Shown one piece after another: positions 1-6,994 of a stretch of 7,983 bases of DNA. Under the pieces are notes generated by a model. It was given only the letters and a program-made list of their open reading frames with translations, had not been told where the DNA came from and did no database searches. The DNA lies in the NCBI GenBank assembly GCA_003506995.1, contig DNXB01000008.1, forward strand, positions 1 through 7,983. The letters are read 5' to 3'. The position numbers were made by a program, and so were the translations under genes. How positions within the stretch are numbered: position 1 is the first letter of the stretch; every line of letters starts with the position of its first letter. This DNA is from Verrucomicrobiales bacterium (lineage in GTDB: Bacteria > Verrucomicrobiota > Verrucomicrobiia > Verrucomicrobiales > Verrucomicrobiaceae).

Positions 1-1
1 C

Positions 2-1189
2 ATGCGGGAGGTCAAAGAACGCGCCGAATGTCGGCAACTGGAAGCGCAGTTCATCGAGGCGCAAAAGATGGAGGTCATCGGCCAGCTTGCTGCAGGTGTG
101 GCGCATGACTTCAACAACATCCTCGGCGTCATCATGGGCTACAGCGACATCGTGCTGATGAAACTCGGCCCCGCAGACCCCCTGCGCCATCATGTCGGGG
201 AAATCCGGCGCGCCTCCGAACGTGCCGCCGCGCTGACGCTGCAACTGCTCGTGTTCGGCCGCAAACAAATGGTACAACCCGTCATGCTCGACCTCAATGT
301 CGTGCTGCGTGACCTGGAGCAAATGCTGCTGCGGCTCATCGATGAGAACATCGAAATGACGATCATGCCAGGGGCTCAACCTGGCGCCATCATGGCCGAC
401 CCCGGCTACGTCGGCCAGGTGCTGATGAACCTCGTCGTCAACGCCCGTGATGCCATGCCCAGCGGCGGCAAGCTCCTCATCACCACCAGCAAGGTCACGC
501 TCGATGAAAGCCACACTCGCGCAAATCCAGGTGCCACTCCGGGCGACCACATGATGCTCAGTGTCAATGACACCGGCACCGGCATGACCGATGAAGTCAA
601 AGCACGGTTGTTTGAGGCGTTTTTCACCACCAAACCGGCTGGCAAAGGCACCGGTCTGGGCCTGGCGACGTGTCAGAACATCGTCCAGCAATCCTGCGGG
701 CACATGAGTGTTTACAGCGAGCTGGGCAAAGGCACGATGTTCCAGGTGTATTTTCCGTGCGTCGAGCAGCCGCTTGAGGTCGTGGCCAAGCCGGTTCAGA
801 ACATGCCGCTGCCACGCGGCACGGAAACCCTGCTGCTGGTGGAGGACGATCCCGCCGTGCGGCATCTGGCCGCAGAAGTGCTGGGTGCGCAAGGCTACAT
901 CGTGCTGCCCGCCATCAACGGGCAGGACGGGTTGAAACTGGCGCAGGCGCACCGCGGCCCGCCGATCCGTCTGGTGATCACCGATGTCATCATGCCGCTG
1001 ATGGATGGCAAGGTGATGTCGGAGTGGCTGAAACTGGCGAATCCCGATCTCAGAGTCCTGTTCACCTCCGGGTACACGGATGACGCCATCGCGCACCACG
1101 GCGTGGTGGACGCGGGCGTTGAATTTCTGCCCAAACCTTACACCCCCGCCACTCTGACCCGCAAAGTGCGCGAGCTGCTGGATGCCTGA
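2..1189 (+). CDS. Hybrid sensor histidine kinase with C-terminal receiver (5' end outside window)
   Basis: This is the C-terminal 395 residues of a hybrid two-component kinase that autophosphorylates on His and passes the phosphate to its own receiver Asp. Residue numbers count from base 2. The H-box has phosphoacceptor H35 in HDFNNIL. The HATPase_c domain shows an N-box (N143, N147, D150), a G1 box (DTGTGM from D190), an F-box (LFEAFFTT) and a G2 box (GKGTGLGL, 214-221). The receiver (about 276-395) has the acidic pair D282/D283, phosphoacceptor D328 (ITDVIMP), S356 and K378 (PKP). All catalytic residues are present, so it looks active. The ATG at base 2 is probably not the true start: the first residues resemble the linker that follows a PAS domain in such kinases, so sensory domains likely lie upstream. 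The next kinase begins 6 bases after the stop, suggesting co-transcription. No transmembrane segment is visible in this part. Family assignment is firm; the signal is unknown. Confidence 0.93.
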   Translation: MREVKERAECRQLEAQFIEAQKMEVIGQLAAGVAHDFNNILGVIMGYSDIVLMKLGPADPLRHHVGEIRRASERAAALTLQLLVFGRKQMVQPVMLDLNVVLRDLEQMLLRLIDENIEMTIMPGAQPGAIMADPGYVGQVLMNLVVNARDAMPSGGKLLITTSKVTLDESHTRANPGATPGDHMMLSVNDTGTGMTDEVKARLFEAFFTTKPAGKGTGLGLATCQNIVQQSCGHMSVYSELGKGTMFQVYFPCVEQPLEVVAKPVQNMPLPRGTETLLLVEDDPAVRHLAAEVLGAQGYIVLPAINGQDGLKLAQAHRGPPIRLVITDVIMPLMDGKVMSEWLKLANPDLRVLFTSGYTDDAIAHHGVVDAGVEFLPKPYTPATLTRKVRELLDA

Positions 1190-1195
1190 GCAGCC

Positions 1196-3679
1196 ATGCA
1201 AGCACCTCTGCCACCGGCTGACGAGGAACAGCGCCGCCGCGACGTGCTTGAGGCCGGGCTGCGCGAGACCACGGCCCGGCTGCAGCAGGCGCTGGAGGAG
1301 CTGCGCTGGAAAACCACGCGCCTAGAAGAGGCCGAGGCTTTGCGCGCCAGCGAGGCGGAATTCCGCGTCATGGCCGAATCCATGCCGCAGATCGTCTGGA
1401 TCACGCGGGCGGATGGCTGGTGTACGTATTTCAATCAGCAGTGGATGGATTACACCGGGCTCACCCTGGCGGCCAGCCTGGGCCACGAGTGGAACAAGGC
1501 GGTGCATCCCGAAGACCAACTGCGCGCCTGGGAGGCGTGGCAGCACGCCACAGCGACGACAGGCGTTTATTCGCTCGAATACCGTCTGCGCCGTGCGGAC
1601 GGGGATTACCGCTGGTGGCTGGTCCGCGGTGTGCCGCAGCAGGACGCTGGCGGCAACGTCCTCAAATGGTTTGGCACCTGCACGGACATCCATGACTTGA
1701 AGCAGGCGGAACAGGAGGTTTTACACACCAACCAGGCGCTGCGGGAAAGCGAGGAACGCTTCGCCGGTGCCTTCGAGCATGCCCCCATCGGCGTGGCGCT
1801 GGTGTCTCCCGACGGACAGTGGCTCAAGGTCAACCGGGCGCTCTGCAAGCTGGTCGGATACACGGAGGCTGAGCTGCTCACCCGCACCTTCCAGGACATC
1901 ACGCATCCCGATGACCTCGCGGCGGATCTCGAATGTGTGCGCCAGCTCCTTGCTGGCGAGACGCGCTCTTACCAGATGGAGAAACGCTACATCCATGCGG
2001 GCGGGCATCTCGTCACGGTGTTGCTGAATGTGTCGCTGGTGCGCGACGCTCAGGATCAGCCACGCTACTTCATCGCCCAGATTCAGGACATCACCGAGCG
2101 CAAACGGACGGAGCAGTCGCTGCGGCTGCTCAGCTCCGCCGTGGAGCAGTCCAAGGAGTCCATCATGATCACCGACGCGGAGCTCGATCTGCCGGGGCCG
2201 AGAATCATCTTCGTCAATCCCGCCTTCACGCAGATGACCGGCCACACGGCGACGGAAGCCGTGGGCAGGACGCCCCGTCTGCTGCAAGGACCGCGCACGG
2301 ACCGCGCCGTGCTGAACCGGCTGCGGGAAAATCTGCGGCAGGGCGACACCTTTGCCGGGGAGACCGTGAACTACCGCAAAGACGGCACGGAATTCGACCT
2401 GGAGTGGCAGATCGCGCCCCTGCGCGATGCCAGCGGCGCCATCACCCACTTTGTGGCCATCCAGCGCGACATCACCGAGCGCAAACGACTCGAAGCCCAG
2501 TTGCTGCAGTCGCAGAAGATGGAAACCGTCGGCAGGCTGGCGGGCGGCGTGGCGCATGAGTTCAACAGCATCCTCACCGCCATCATCGGCCAGAGCGAGC
2601 TGCTGATCGGCGATCTTCCCACGGGTGGCGCGCTGGCGAAAAACGCGGCTGAGATCCGCAAGGCCGCCGACCGGACCGCCACGCTGACCCGGCAGCTTCT
2701 GGCCTATGGCCGCAGGCAATTGCTCAAACCGGAAGCCCTTGATCTCAATGAGGTCATCACCGGCATGAGCGGCATGCTTCACCATCTCATGGGTGGCGAG
2801 GTGAACACGCAGATCCTTCCCGCCCCAGGTCTGCATGCGGTGCGGGCCGATGCCGGCCAGATGGAGCAGGTGATCATGAACATGGTCATCAACGCGCGTG
2901 ACGCCATGCCCGGCGGCGGCAAACTCACGCTGGAAACCGCGAACGTCACGCTGGACCAGACGTACGTCAGCCAGTTCCCGGAATCGGAACTGTCGGCCGG
3001 CGACTATGTGATGCTGGCGATCACGGACAGCGGCACCGGCATGGGCGCGGGGGTCAAAGCCCGTGTGTTCGAGCCGTTCTTCACCACCAAGGGCGTTGGG
3101 CAGGGGACCGGCCTGGGTTTGTCCTCCTGCTATGGCATCATCAAGCAAAGCGGCGGCCACATCAGCGTGTATAGCGAACCGGGCCGTGGCACCACCTTCA
3201 AAATCTATCTGCCGCAGATGGCGGTGCAGTCACAGGCTTCCGCCCGGCGTCCTGCCCCGGCTGATCTGCCATGCGGGACGGAAACCATCCTGCTCGTCGA
3301 GGACGATCCTGCCTTGCGCGAGATGGCGGCGACCTTGCTCAGACGGCTGGGCTACACGGTGTGGGTGGCGGCCAATGGCATCGATGCCCTGAGCCTGCGA
3401 CTGGAACGCGGCACCGGCCCCGTTGACCTGCTGTTCACCGATCTCGTCATGCCGCACATGAGCGGCATGGAGCTGGCGGACCGCGTGCAGGCGCTGGATG
3501 CAACCACCCGGGTGCTGTTCACCTCCGCCTACACCAAGAATGCCATCATTCATCAAGGCATGCTGAAGCAAGGCGTGACGCTGCTGCAAAAGCCCTTCAC
3601 GCCTTCCTCGCTGGCGCGCAAGCTACGCGAGGTGCTGGACCAGCCGCGCCATGAACACGTTCTCCATGCCGGATGTTAG
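1196..3679 (+). CDS. PAS-PAS-PAS hybrid sensor histidine kinase with C-terminal receiver
   Basis: This is a complete 827-residue hybrid kinase with no signal peptide or membrane segment, so it is probably cytoplasmic. In order: an acidic, Ala/Leu/Arg-rich N-terminal helix, probably coiled coil (about 10-50); PAS 1 (about 52-168); PAS 2 (about 185-305); PAS 3 (about 309-435); HisKA with H454; HATPase_c with N562/N566/D569, G1 from D611 and G2 at 635-642; and a receiver with D703/D704, phosphoacceptor D749, S777 and K799. PAS 2 and PAS 3 both end in DITERKR, encoded by the same 20 bases at 2087-2106 and 2468-2487. The H-box reads HEFNSIL rather than the common HDFNNIL. PAS 3 contains GRTPRLLQG, which resembles the flavin motif of LOV domains but has Pro where the photoactive Cys would be, so light sensing is not supported. 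The ATG is 6 bases after the previous stop with no Shine-Dalgarno, so translational coupling is likely. The ligand is unknown. Confidence 0.95.
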   Translation: MQAPLPPADEEQRRRDVLEAGLRETTARLQQALEELRWKTTRLEEAEALRASEAEFRVMAESMPQIVWITRADGWCTYFNQQWMDYTGLTLAASLGHEWNKAVHPEDQLRAWEAWQHATATTGVYSLEYRLRRADGDYRWWLVRGVPQQDAGGNVLKWFGTCTDIHDLKQAEQEVLHTNQALRESEERFAGAFEHAPIGVALVSPDGQWLKVNRALCKLVGYTEAELLTRTFQDITHPDDLAADLECVRQLLAGETRSYQMEKRYIHAGGHLVTVLLNVSLVRDAQDQPRYFIAQIQDITERKRTEQSLRLLSSAVEQSKESIMITDAELDLPGPRIIFVNPAFTQMTGHTATEAVGRTPRLLQGPRTDRAVLNRLRENLRQGDTFAGETVNYRKDGTEFDLEWQIAPLRDASGAITHFVAIQRDITERKRLEAQLLQSQKMETVGRLAGGVAHEFNSILTAIIGQSELLIGDLPTGGALAKNAAEIRKAADRTATLTRQLLAYGRRQLLKPEALDLNEVITGMSGMLHHLMGGEVNTQILPAPGLHAVRADAGQMEQVIMNMVINARDAMPGGGKLTLETANVTLDQTYVSQFPESELSAGDYVMLAITDSGTGMGAGVKARVFEPFFTTKGVGQGTGLGLSSCYGIIKQSGGHISVYSEPGRGTTFKIYLPQMAVQSQASARRPAPADLPCGTETILLVEDDPALREMAATLLRRLGYTVWVAANGIDALSLRLERGTGPVDLLFTDLVMPHMSGMELADRVQALDATTRVLFTSAYTKNAIIHQGMLKQGVTLLQKPFTPSSLARKLREVLDQPRHEHVLHAGC

Positions 3680-3701
3680 GCACGGGCGCGCGTTGAAAAC
3701 C

Positions 3702-3745
3702 ATGGGGCGTTCTCCCCATTATCGACCACCGCCGCCCATGGCGGT
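3702..3745. terminator. Two small hairpins in the convergent gap; possible bidirectional terminator
   Basis: Two short inverted repeats lie between the convergent kinase and DUF1287 genes. The first is ATGGGG/CCCCAT with a 6-base loop (3702-3719). The second is ACCGCC/GGCGGT with a 6-base loop (3728-3745). Their position between two facing 3' ends is where a bidirectional terminator would be expected. Neither is followed by a T-run in either direction, so intrinsic termination is not established and the stems could be chance in GC-rich DNA. Confidence 0.3.
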
Positions 3746-3771
3746 TTGGCGGGCGCGTCAAACCAAAGCGC

Positions 3772-4371
3772 TCAACGTTTCGCCACCACCGGATGAAACC
3801 GGTAATGACCGGTGAGCGGGAACTCGAAGAGGCGGTTCTCGCATTTCGGCCCCTGGCCGATGTTGTGGACGATCCAGGGCGTGGCGCCGCCATCCGGCGC
3901 CGGAACGACGATGGCGATGTGAGGGAGGTTCGGGGGCACGGTGCAGGTGATGAGATCACCGGGCAGATAGTCGGCGGCGTTTGGCGTCACGGGCAGCGAA
4001 GCACCTCGACGCTTGAAGAAGGTCTGCAAATTCGGCACGCGGCGGTGGTCGATGTTTTTGTCGGTCGATTTCAGGCCCCAGATCTTCGGATAGGCCGCAA
4101 AGGCGCGTTTCATGTCCTCGTGGACGAGTTTTTGCAGGTCGAAGCCGAGCGCTCGGTAGCTGCGAACGATTTCATCCGTGCAGACGCCGGTGTCGGCGGG
4201 CACATCGCCATTCGGGTAGTCCAGCCGCACATAAGCGGGCTCGTAACGAACGCTGACCTTGGTGCGCTCCATCGCGGCCTGCACGAGTCGTTCCGCGAAG
4301 GACGATGTCTGCGCGTGGCAGGTGGAGAAGCAGACTATGCCAAGGAAAATGAGACTTTTGAAACCACTCAT
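3772..4371 (-). CDS. Secreted DUF1287 family protein (YijF-like)
   Basis: This is a 199-residue protein of the DUF1287 family, whose function is poorly defined. The family-typical blocks appear in order: DTGVCTDEIVRSYR with C64, LQKLVHEDM, NIDHRRVPNLQTFF, PGDLI, PHIAIVV with H151, and IVHNIGQG. The conserved Cys followed later by His recalls the layout of papain-like/NlpC-P60 folds, but catalysis is my inference. The N-terminus (MSGFKSLIFLGIVCFSTCHA) is a short hydrophobic signal peptide with likely signal peptidase I cleavage after CHA. It lacks a good lipobox, so a periplasmic or secreted location is expected. I chose the ATG at 4371; an in-frame GTG at 4377 would add two residues. No strong ribosome-binding site precedes either. 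Both candidate start codons lie inside one arm of a 20-base inverted repeat (4362-4437). The gene lies 79 bases downstream of the amidohydrolase stop on the same strand and could be its operon partner or have its own promoter. Confidence 0.88.
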   Translation of the reverse strand: MSGFKSLIFLGIVCFSTCHAQTSSFAERLVQAAMERTKVSVRYEPAYVRLDYPNGDVPADTGVCTDEIVRSYRALGFDLQKLVHEDMKRAFAAYPKIWGLKSTDKNIDHRRVPNLQTFFKRRGASLPVTPNAADYLPGDLITCTVPPNLPHIAIVVPAPDGGATPWIVHNIGQGPKCENRLFEFPLTGHYRFHPVVAKR

Positions 4372-4437
4372 GCTCACTAATAGGACTCTAATGGCCGGAT
4401 CTGAATATTAAATCAGGATTAGTGAGCATGAGTGGTT
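4362..4437. repeat. Perfect 20-base inverted repeat with 36-base AT-rich spacer
   Basis: The left arm AACCACTCATGCTCACTAAT (4362-4381) is the exact reverse complement of the right arm ATTAGTGAGCATGAGTGGTT (4418-4437). The spacer is 36 bases (4382-4417). The left arm contains the DUF1287 start region, with both the GTG and the ATG. The right arm is an inverted copy of it, lying 13 bases beyond the end of the amidohydrolase gene. Beyond base 4437 the copy diverges from the gene, apart from weak residual similarity. It is not a typical intrinsic terminator: the arms are not GC-rich, the loop is long and no T-run follows. It could be an RNA hairpin that hides the start codon, an operator, or the scar of a template-switch event. 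Confidence 0.85.
4405..4410 (-). promoter_or_regulatory. Possible -10 element (TAATAT) for the DUF1287 gene
   Basis: On the - strand the spacer of the inverted repeat reads TAATAT at this position, one base from the TATAAT consensus, within the most AT-rich patch of the local GC-rich sequence. It lies about 28 bases upstream of the GTG and 34 upstream of the ATG, a spacing that would give a short leader. No convincing -35 hexamer is found 16-18 bases further upstream, so this is a weak prediction. Confidence 0.3.
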
Positions 4438-4450
4438 CACAAATCCGACC

Positions 4451-5659
4451 TCAATCACGCGGCACTTCGACACCAGAAATGAAGGTGTGTTGAACGTCGA
4501 GACGACGGCTGAGGATGAGAATGTCGGCCTGCTTGCCCTTTTCCAGACTGCCGCAGGTTTTGGCGATGCCAACGCGTTCGGCGGGCGTGAGGCTGGCCAT
4601 GCGCACGGCGTCCGGCAGCGTGGCGGAGGTGCTTTTCTTCATGTGGCGCACCATGTGGTCGAGCCCGACAACAGAACTCGCGAGTCCCTGGCCGGGAACG
4701 AAGCCGACCTTGCCATCGCTCTCGAAAAAGGAGCCGTCGTCGTCCGAACCGAAGCGGTAACGGCCCGGCGGCATGTCGAGGGCGCGGTTGGCATCGGTGA
4801 CGAGGCACAAACGCTGCGCGCCTTTGATGCGGAAGGCGAAGTCGAGCAGCTCGGGGGCGAGATGCATGCCGTCGGCGATGACTTCCGTGCTCATCTCGGC
4901 GGTGGCGAGCACGAACTGCTCCATCGAAGCCTGCATGGGCGTGCCCAGGCGGGTGCGCAGCGAGGCGACGGAGCTCATGGCGCACCAGAAGTGATCCACA
5001 TGGCGCATGCCGGCCTTGAAGGCGCGTTCCATCTCCGTCCAGCTCGCGTTCGAGTGGCCGCAGGTGATGAGGCAGCGGTGTTGGCGGGCGGTTTGGTAAA
5101 ATTCCTCCGCTCCAGGGAGTTCGGCGGCGCAGGTGGCGATGCGGATGAGATCATCGCGAAACCACATGGCGTATTCCGTGGGATTCGGCGCACGACGGCC
5201 CGTGCGGGAATGGCAGCCGACCTTGTCCGCGGCGAAATAAGGCCCGTAAAGATGCACACCGGCGATGCGAGAGCCATGCGCGGCCTCCCAGGTGCGTTTG
5301 GCCTCACGGCAGGCTCCGAGCATGGCCATGATCTGCACCGGCGCACCCGTGGTGGTGGTGGGAAAGATCGTGGTGGTGCCGTGCAGCGCGTGCGCTTTCA
5401 AGGCAGTGCGCACGGCGGGCACGGTGGCGTCCATGAAATCGGCCCCGGCACCGCCGTGGACGTGGATGTCGATGAAGCCGGGGCTGATGTAACCGCCCTT
5501 GGCATCCATCACGATGGCGTTTTTGGGTTCGGCGATGCTCTTGCCGACGGCGGTGATCTTGCCGCGTTCACACAGCACCGCGCCTCCTTCGACCAGCTTG
5601 TCCGGCAGGATGAGGGTGCCGTTTTGAATGAGGAGAGGCGATGCGGCCGGTTTTTTCAT
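4451..5659 (-). CDS. NagA-like amidohydrolase (annotated class: N-acetylglucosamine-6-phosphate deacetylase), divergent active site
   Basis: This 402-residue metal-dependent amidohydrolase is similar to N-acetylglucosamine-6-phosphate deacetylase, which removes acetate from GlcNAc-6-P in amino-sugar catabolism. It has no signal peptide, so it is probably cytoplasmic. Visible features are a small N-terminal beta-sandwich segment (about 8-55), then PGFIDIHVHGG with metal-type H66 and H68, GHSNAS with H202, DHFWCAM with H223 (the counterpart of THLFNAM), ADGMHLAPELL (261-271), LVTDA with catalytic-type D289, and a C-terminal GKQADILIL segment typical of the superfamily. NagA normally has HLEGP, whose Glu binds metal; here the motif is HLYGPYF with Tyr138, and KGAH is replaced by KVGCH. 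The exact GlcNAc-6-P activity is therefore uncertain. The ATG overlaps the upstream oxidoreductase stop by 4 bases (ATGA), which implies translational coupling, and no Shine-Dalgarno precedes it. The fold and superfamily are confident; the substrate is not. Confidence 0.88.
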   Translation of the reverse strand: MKKPAASPLLIQNGTLILPDKLVEGGAVLCERGKITAVGKSIAEPKNAIVMDAKGGYISPGFIDIHVHGGAGADFMDATVPAVRTALKAHALHGTTTIFPTTTTGAPVQIMAMLGACREAKRTWEAAHGSRIAGVHLYGPYFAADKVGCHSRTGRRAPNPTEYAMWFRDDLIRIATCAAELPGAEEFYQTARQHRCLITCGHSNASWTEMERAFKAGMRHVDHFWCAMSSVASLRTRLGTPMQASMEQFVLATAEMSTEVIADGMHLAPELLDFAFRIKGAQRLCLVTDANRALDMPPGRYRFGSDDDGSFFESDGKVGFVPGQGLASSVVGLDHMVRHMKKSTSATLPDAVRMASLTPAERVGIAKTCGSLEKGKQADILILSRRLDVQHTFISGVEVPRD

Positions 5660-6804
5660 AGGAGGGTGAGCGGATTCTGGCGGGTCTGCAGCGGGAAGGT
5701 GACACGCTGGCCGTTCAGTCGATGCGATTCGAACACGGCGCTGATCATTTCGGTGATTTCTCGACCCTGCACAGCATCGCAGAGCGGCGCACGGTTGTTT
5801 TGAATGGCGTCGATGAGATCAAGACCGGCGGTTTCGTGGCTGGAGACTTGTTTGGCGATGTCCTTGTCCGCCAGCACGGGTTTGCGCGCTTCGGAGCCGG
5901 TTTGAATCCACGCGAAGGGCTCCTGGTCCATGCGGAAGTCGATCACGCCCGCGTTGCCGAAGACCTGGAGGCCAAACGAGGCGGGATCGTCGTAGGCGGG
6001 CTTTTTCAGGCGGCCGTCCTTGATGCTGTCGAAGAAGAACGGCACGCCGCTGGCCATCTCGAAGCGCGCATGGACCTCGTCTCCCGCAAGCGGGCCGATG
6101 CCTTCGTCGCCTTCTTTGACATCCGCCTTGGTGACCGGTTTTCCACCCTGGAAAACACCCGCCGTGCAGGCACGCGTAGCGCCCCCGAGCGCGAGGGCCA
6201 CGCCCATGACGTGCGAGCCGAGCACCCACATGTCGAGGCTGCCGCCGCGAGGGTCTTCCTTGCCGCGTCCGCGCATTTCCAGCACACGGCCAATGGCACC
6301 GTCGGCGATGAGCTTGGCCGCCATGGCCAGGGCGGGGTGATAGCGGTTGCGGTGGGCGATGGCGATCTTCACGCCGGTTTCCTGGGCGGCGGCGATGACC
6401 TCATCGCACTCGGCAAGGCTGCGGAGGAAGGGTTTTTCGATGTAGATGCCCTTCGCGCCGAATTTGATCGCGGTGAGCAGCATGTCGCGATGCTGGTCAA
6501 TCTGACGCGGGCCGATGGCGACGATGTCGGGCTTCACCTTGGAGAGCATCTGCCGGTAATCGGCGAAGCCCTGGGTGACACCGAGCTTTTTCAGCGCCCC
6601 GGCCAGTCCGGCGGCGTCCGCGTCGGCCACGGCGACGATTTCGACCGCCGGGATCTTGAGCCACATCGTGTCGAGGCCATGACCGTAGTTGCCACGGCCG
6701 GTGTGGCCGATGACGGCGACGCGGAGCTTCTTGTCGGCCGAGGCGGCAAGGCTGTTGGCGGCAAAGACGGCGGGGAGGGAGGCGAGGATGCGGCGGCGGT
6801 TCAT
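5656..6804 (-). CDS. Tat-signal Gfo/Idh/MocA family NAD(P)-dependent oxidoreductase
   Basis: This 382-residue protein belongs to the Gfo/Idh/MocA family, which oxidises or reduces sugars, inositols and related compounds using NAD(P). It starts MNRRRILASLPAVFAANSLA, a twin-arginine-type leader (R3-R5) with a hydrophobic stretch and likely cleavage after ASA at residue 23. Export already folded with its cofactor is the expected route. The Rossmann domain begins at about residue 27 (LRVAVIGHTGRG, a variant of GxGxxG), and EKPF at 123-126 carries the family's characteristic Lys (K124). The C-terminal alpha/beta domain includes HRNRYHP (151-157) and LGSHVMG with H198, in the region where the family's catalytic His is found. 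I chose the ATG at 6804 because it places the RR motif at the N-terminus; the open frame runs 28 codons further upstream to 6888, but that extension looks non-coding. It is the first gene of the operon with the amidohydrolase. The substrate is unknown. Confidence 0.9.
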   Translation of the reverse strand: MNRRRILASLPAVFAANSLAASADKKLRVAVIGHTGRGNYGHGLDTMWLKIPAVEIVAVADADAAGLAGALKKLGVTQGFADYRQMLSKVKPDIVAIGPRQIDQHRDMLLTAIKFGAKGIYIEKPFLRSLAECDEVIAAAQETGVKIAIAHRNRYHPALAMAAKLIADGAIGRVLEMRGRGKEDPRGGSLDMWVLGSHVMGVALALGGATRACTAGVFQGGKPVTKADVKEGDEGIGPLAGDEVHARFEMASGVPFFFDSIKDGRLKKPAYDDPASFGLQVFGNAGVIDFRMDQEPFAWIQTGSEARKPVLADKDIAKQVSSHETAGLDLIDAIQNNRAPLCDAVQGREITEMISAVFESHRLNGQRVTFPLQTRQNPLTLL

Positions 6805-6994
6805 GAAGTCAGAAAGAAACGTCTCCGCCAGCCCCAAAAACGCACGCAGTTCGCAAGGAATGCATTTCCCATGCCCGCATAGAGCCACACTTTGACGCTC
6901 TGGCTCAACCTTTTGAGTTTGTTTGCGGCGATTTGTGCCTATTCATCTCGCTTCGTCCGCATCCAGCCACCAGGACGCCCCACCCGCCCCACCG
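6805..6994. promoter_or_regulatory. Divergent intergenic region upstream of the oxidoreductase operon and the third kinase
   Basis: These 190 bases separate two divergently transcribed genes and must hold the promoters for at least the leftward operon. A TTGACG at 6892-6897 on the + strand resembles a -35 box, but no good -10 lies at the right distance. A TATTCA at 6940-6945 is a weak -10 candidate for the kinase. No strong Shine-Dalgarno, hairpin or direct repeat was found. The region is open in the oxidoreductase frame up to 6888, but I see no recognisable protein in that stretch. Confidence 0.4.

Noticed and set aside
2087..2487. 20-base direct repeat (2087-2106 and 2468-2487) as a possible mobile or recombination element
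   Set aside because: It encodes the conserved DITERKR linker at the ends of PAS 2 and PAS 3, which explains the identity.
1721..3160. 479-codon open frame on the - strand
   Set aside because: It lies wholly inside the second kinase gene, whose domains are unmistakable. Long antisense frames are expected in GC-rich coding DNA, and its translation shows no recognisable motif.
3793..4380. 195-codon open frame on the + strand
   Set aside because: It is antisense to the DUF1287 gene, which shows family motifs and a signal peptide.
4428..4493. 21-codon + strand frame starting in the right arm of the inverted repeat
   Set aside because: Its start simply copies the DUF1287 start by inverted duplication, and it then runs antisense into the amidohydrolase 3' end. 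Nothing supports translation.
5660..5668. AGGAGGG on the + strand, resembling a strong Shine-Dalgarno
   Set aside because: Both genes here are on the - strand and no plausible + strand gene starts just downstream, so it is coincidental.
4487..5803. 438-codon open frame on the + strand
   Set aside because: It is antisense to the amidohydrolase gene and the end of the oxidoreductase gene, both of which have clear family motifs. The His/Gly/Ala-rich translation resembles no known family.
5722..6882. 386-codon open frame on the + strand
   Set aside because: It is antisense to the Gfo/Idh/MocA gene and has the low-complexity composition typical of an antisense shadow.
6805..6888. 28-residue N-terminal extension of the oxidoreductase
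   Set aside because: It would bury the twin-arginine leader inside the protein and has no resemblance to a known domain, so the internal ATG at 6804 was preferred.
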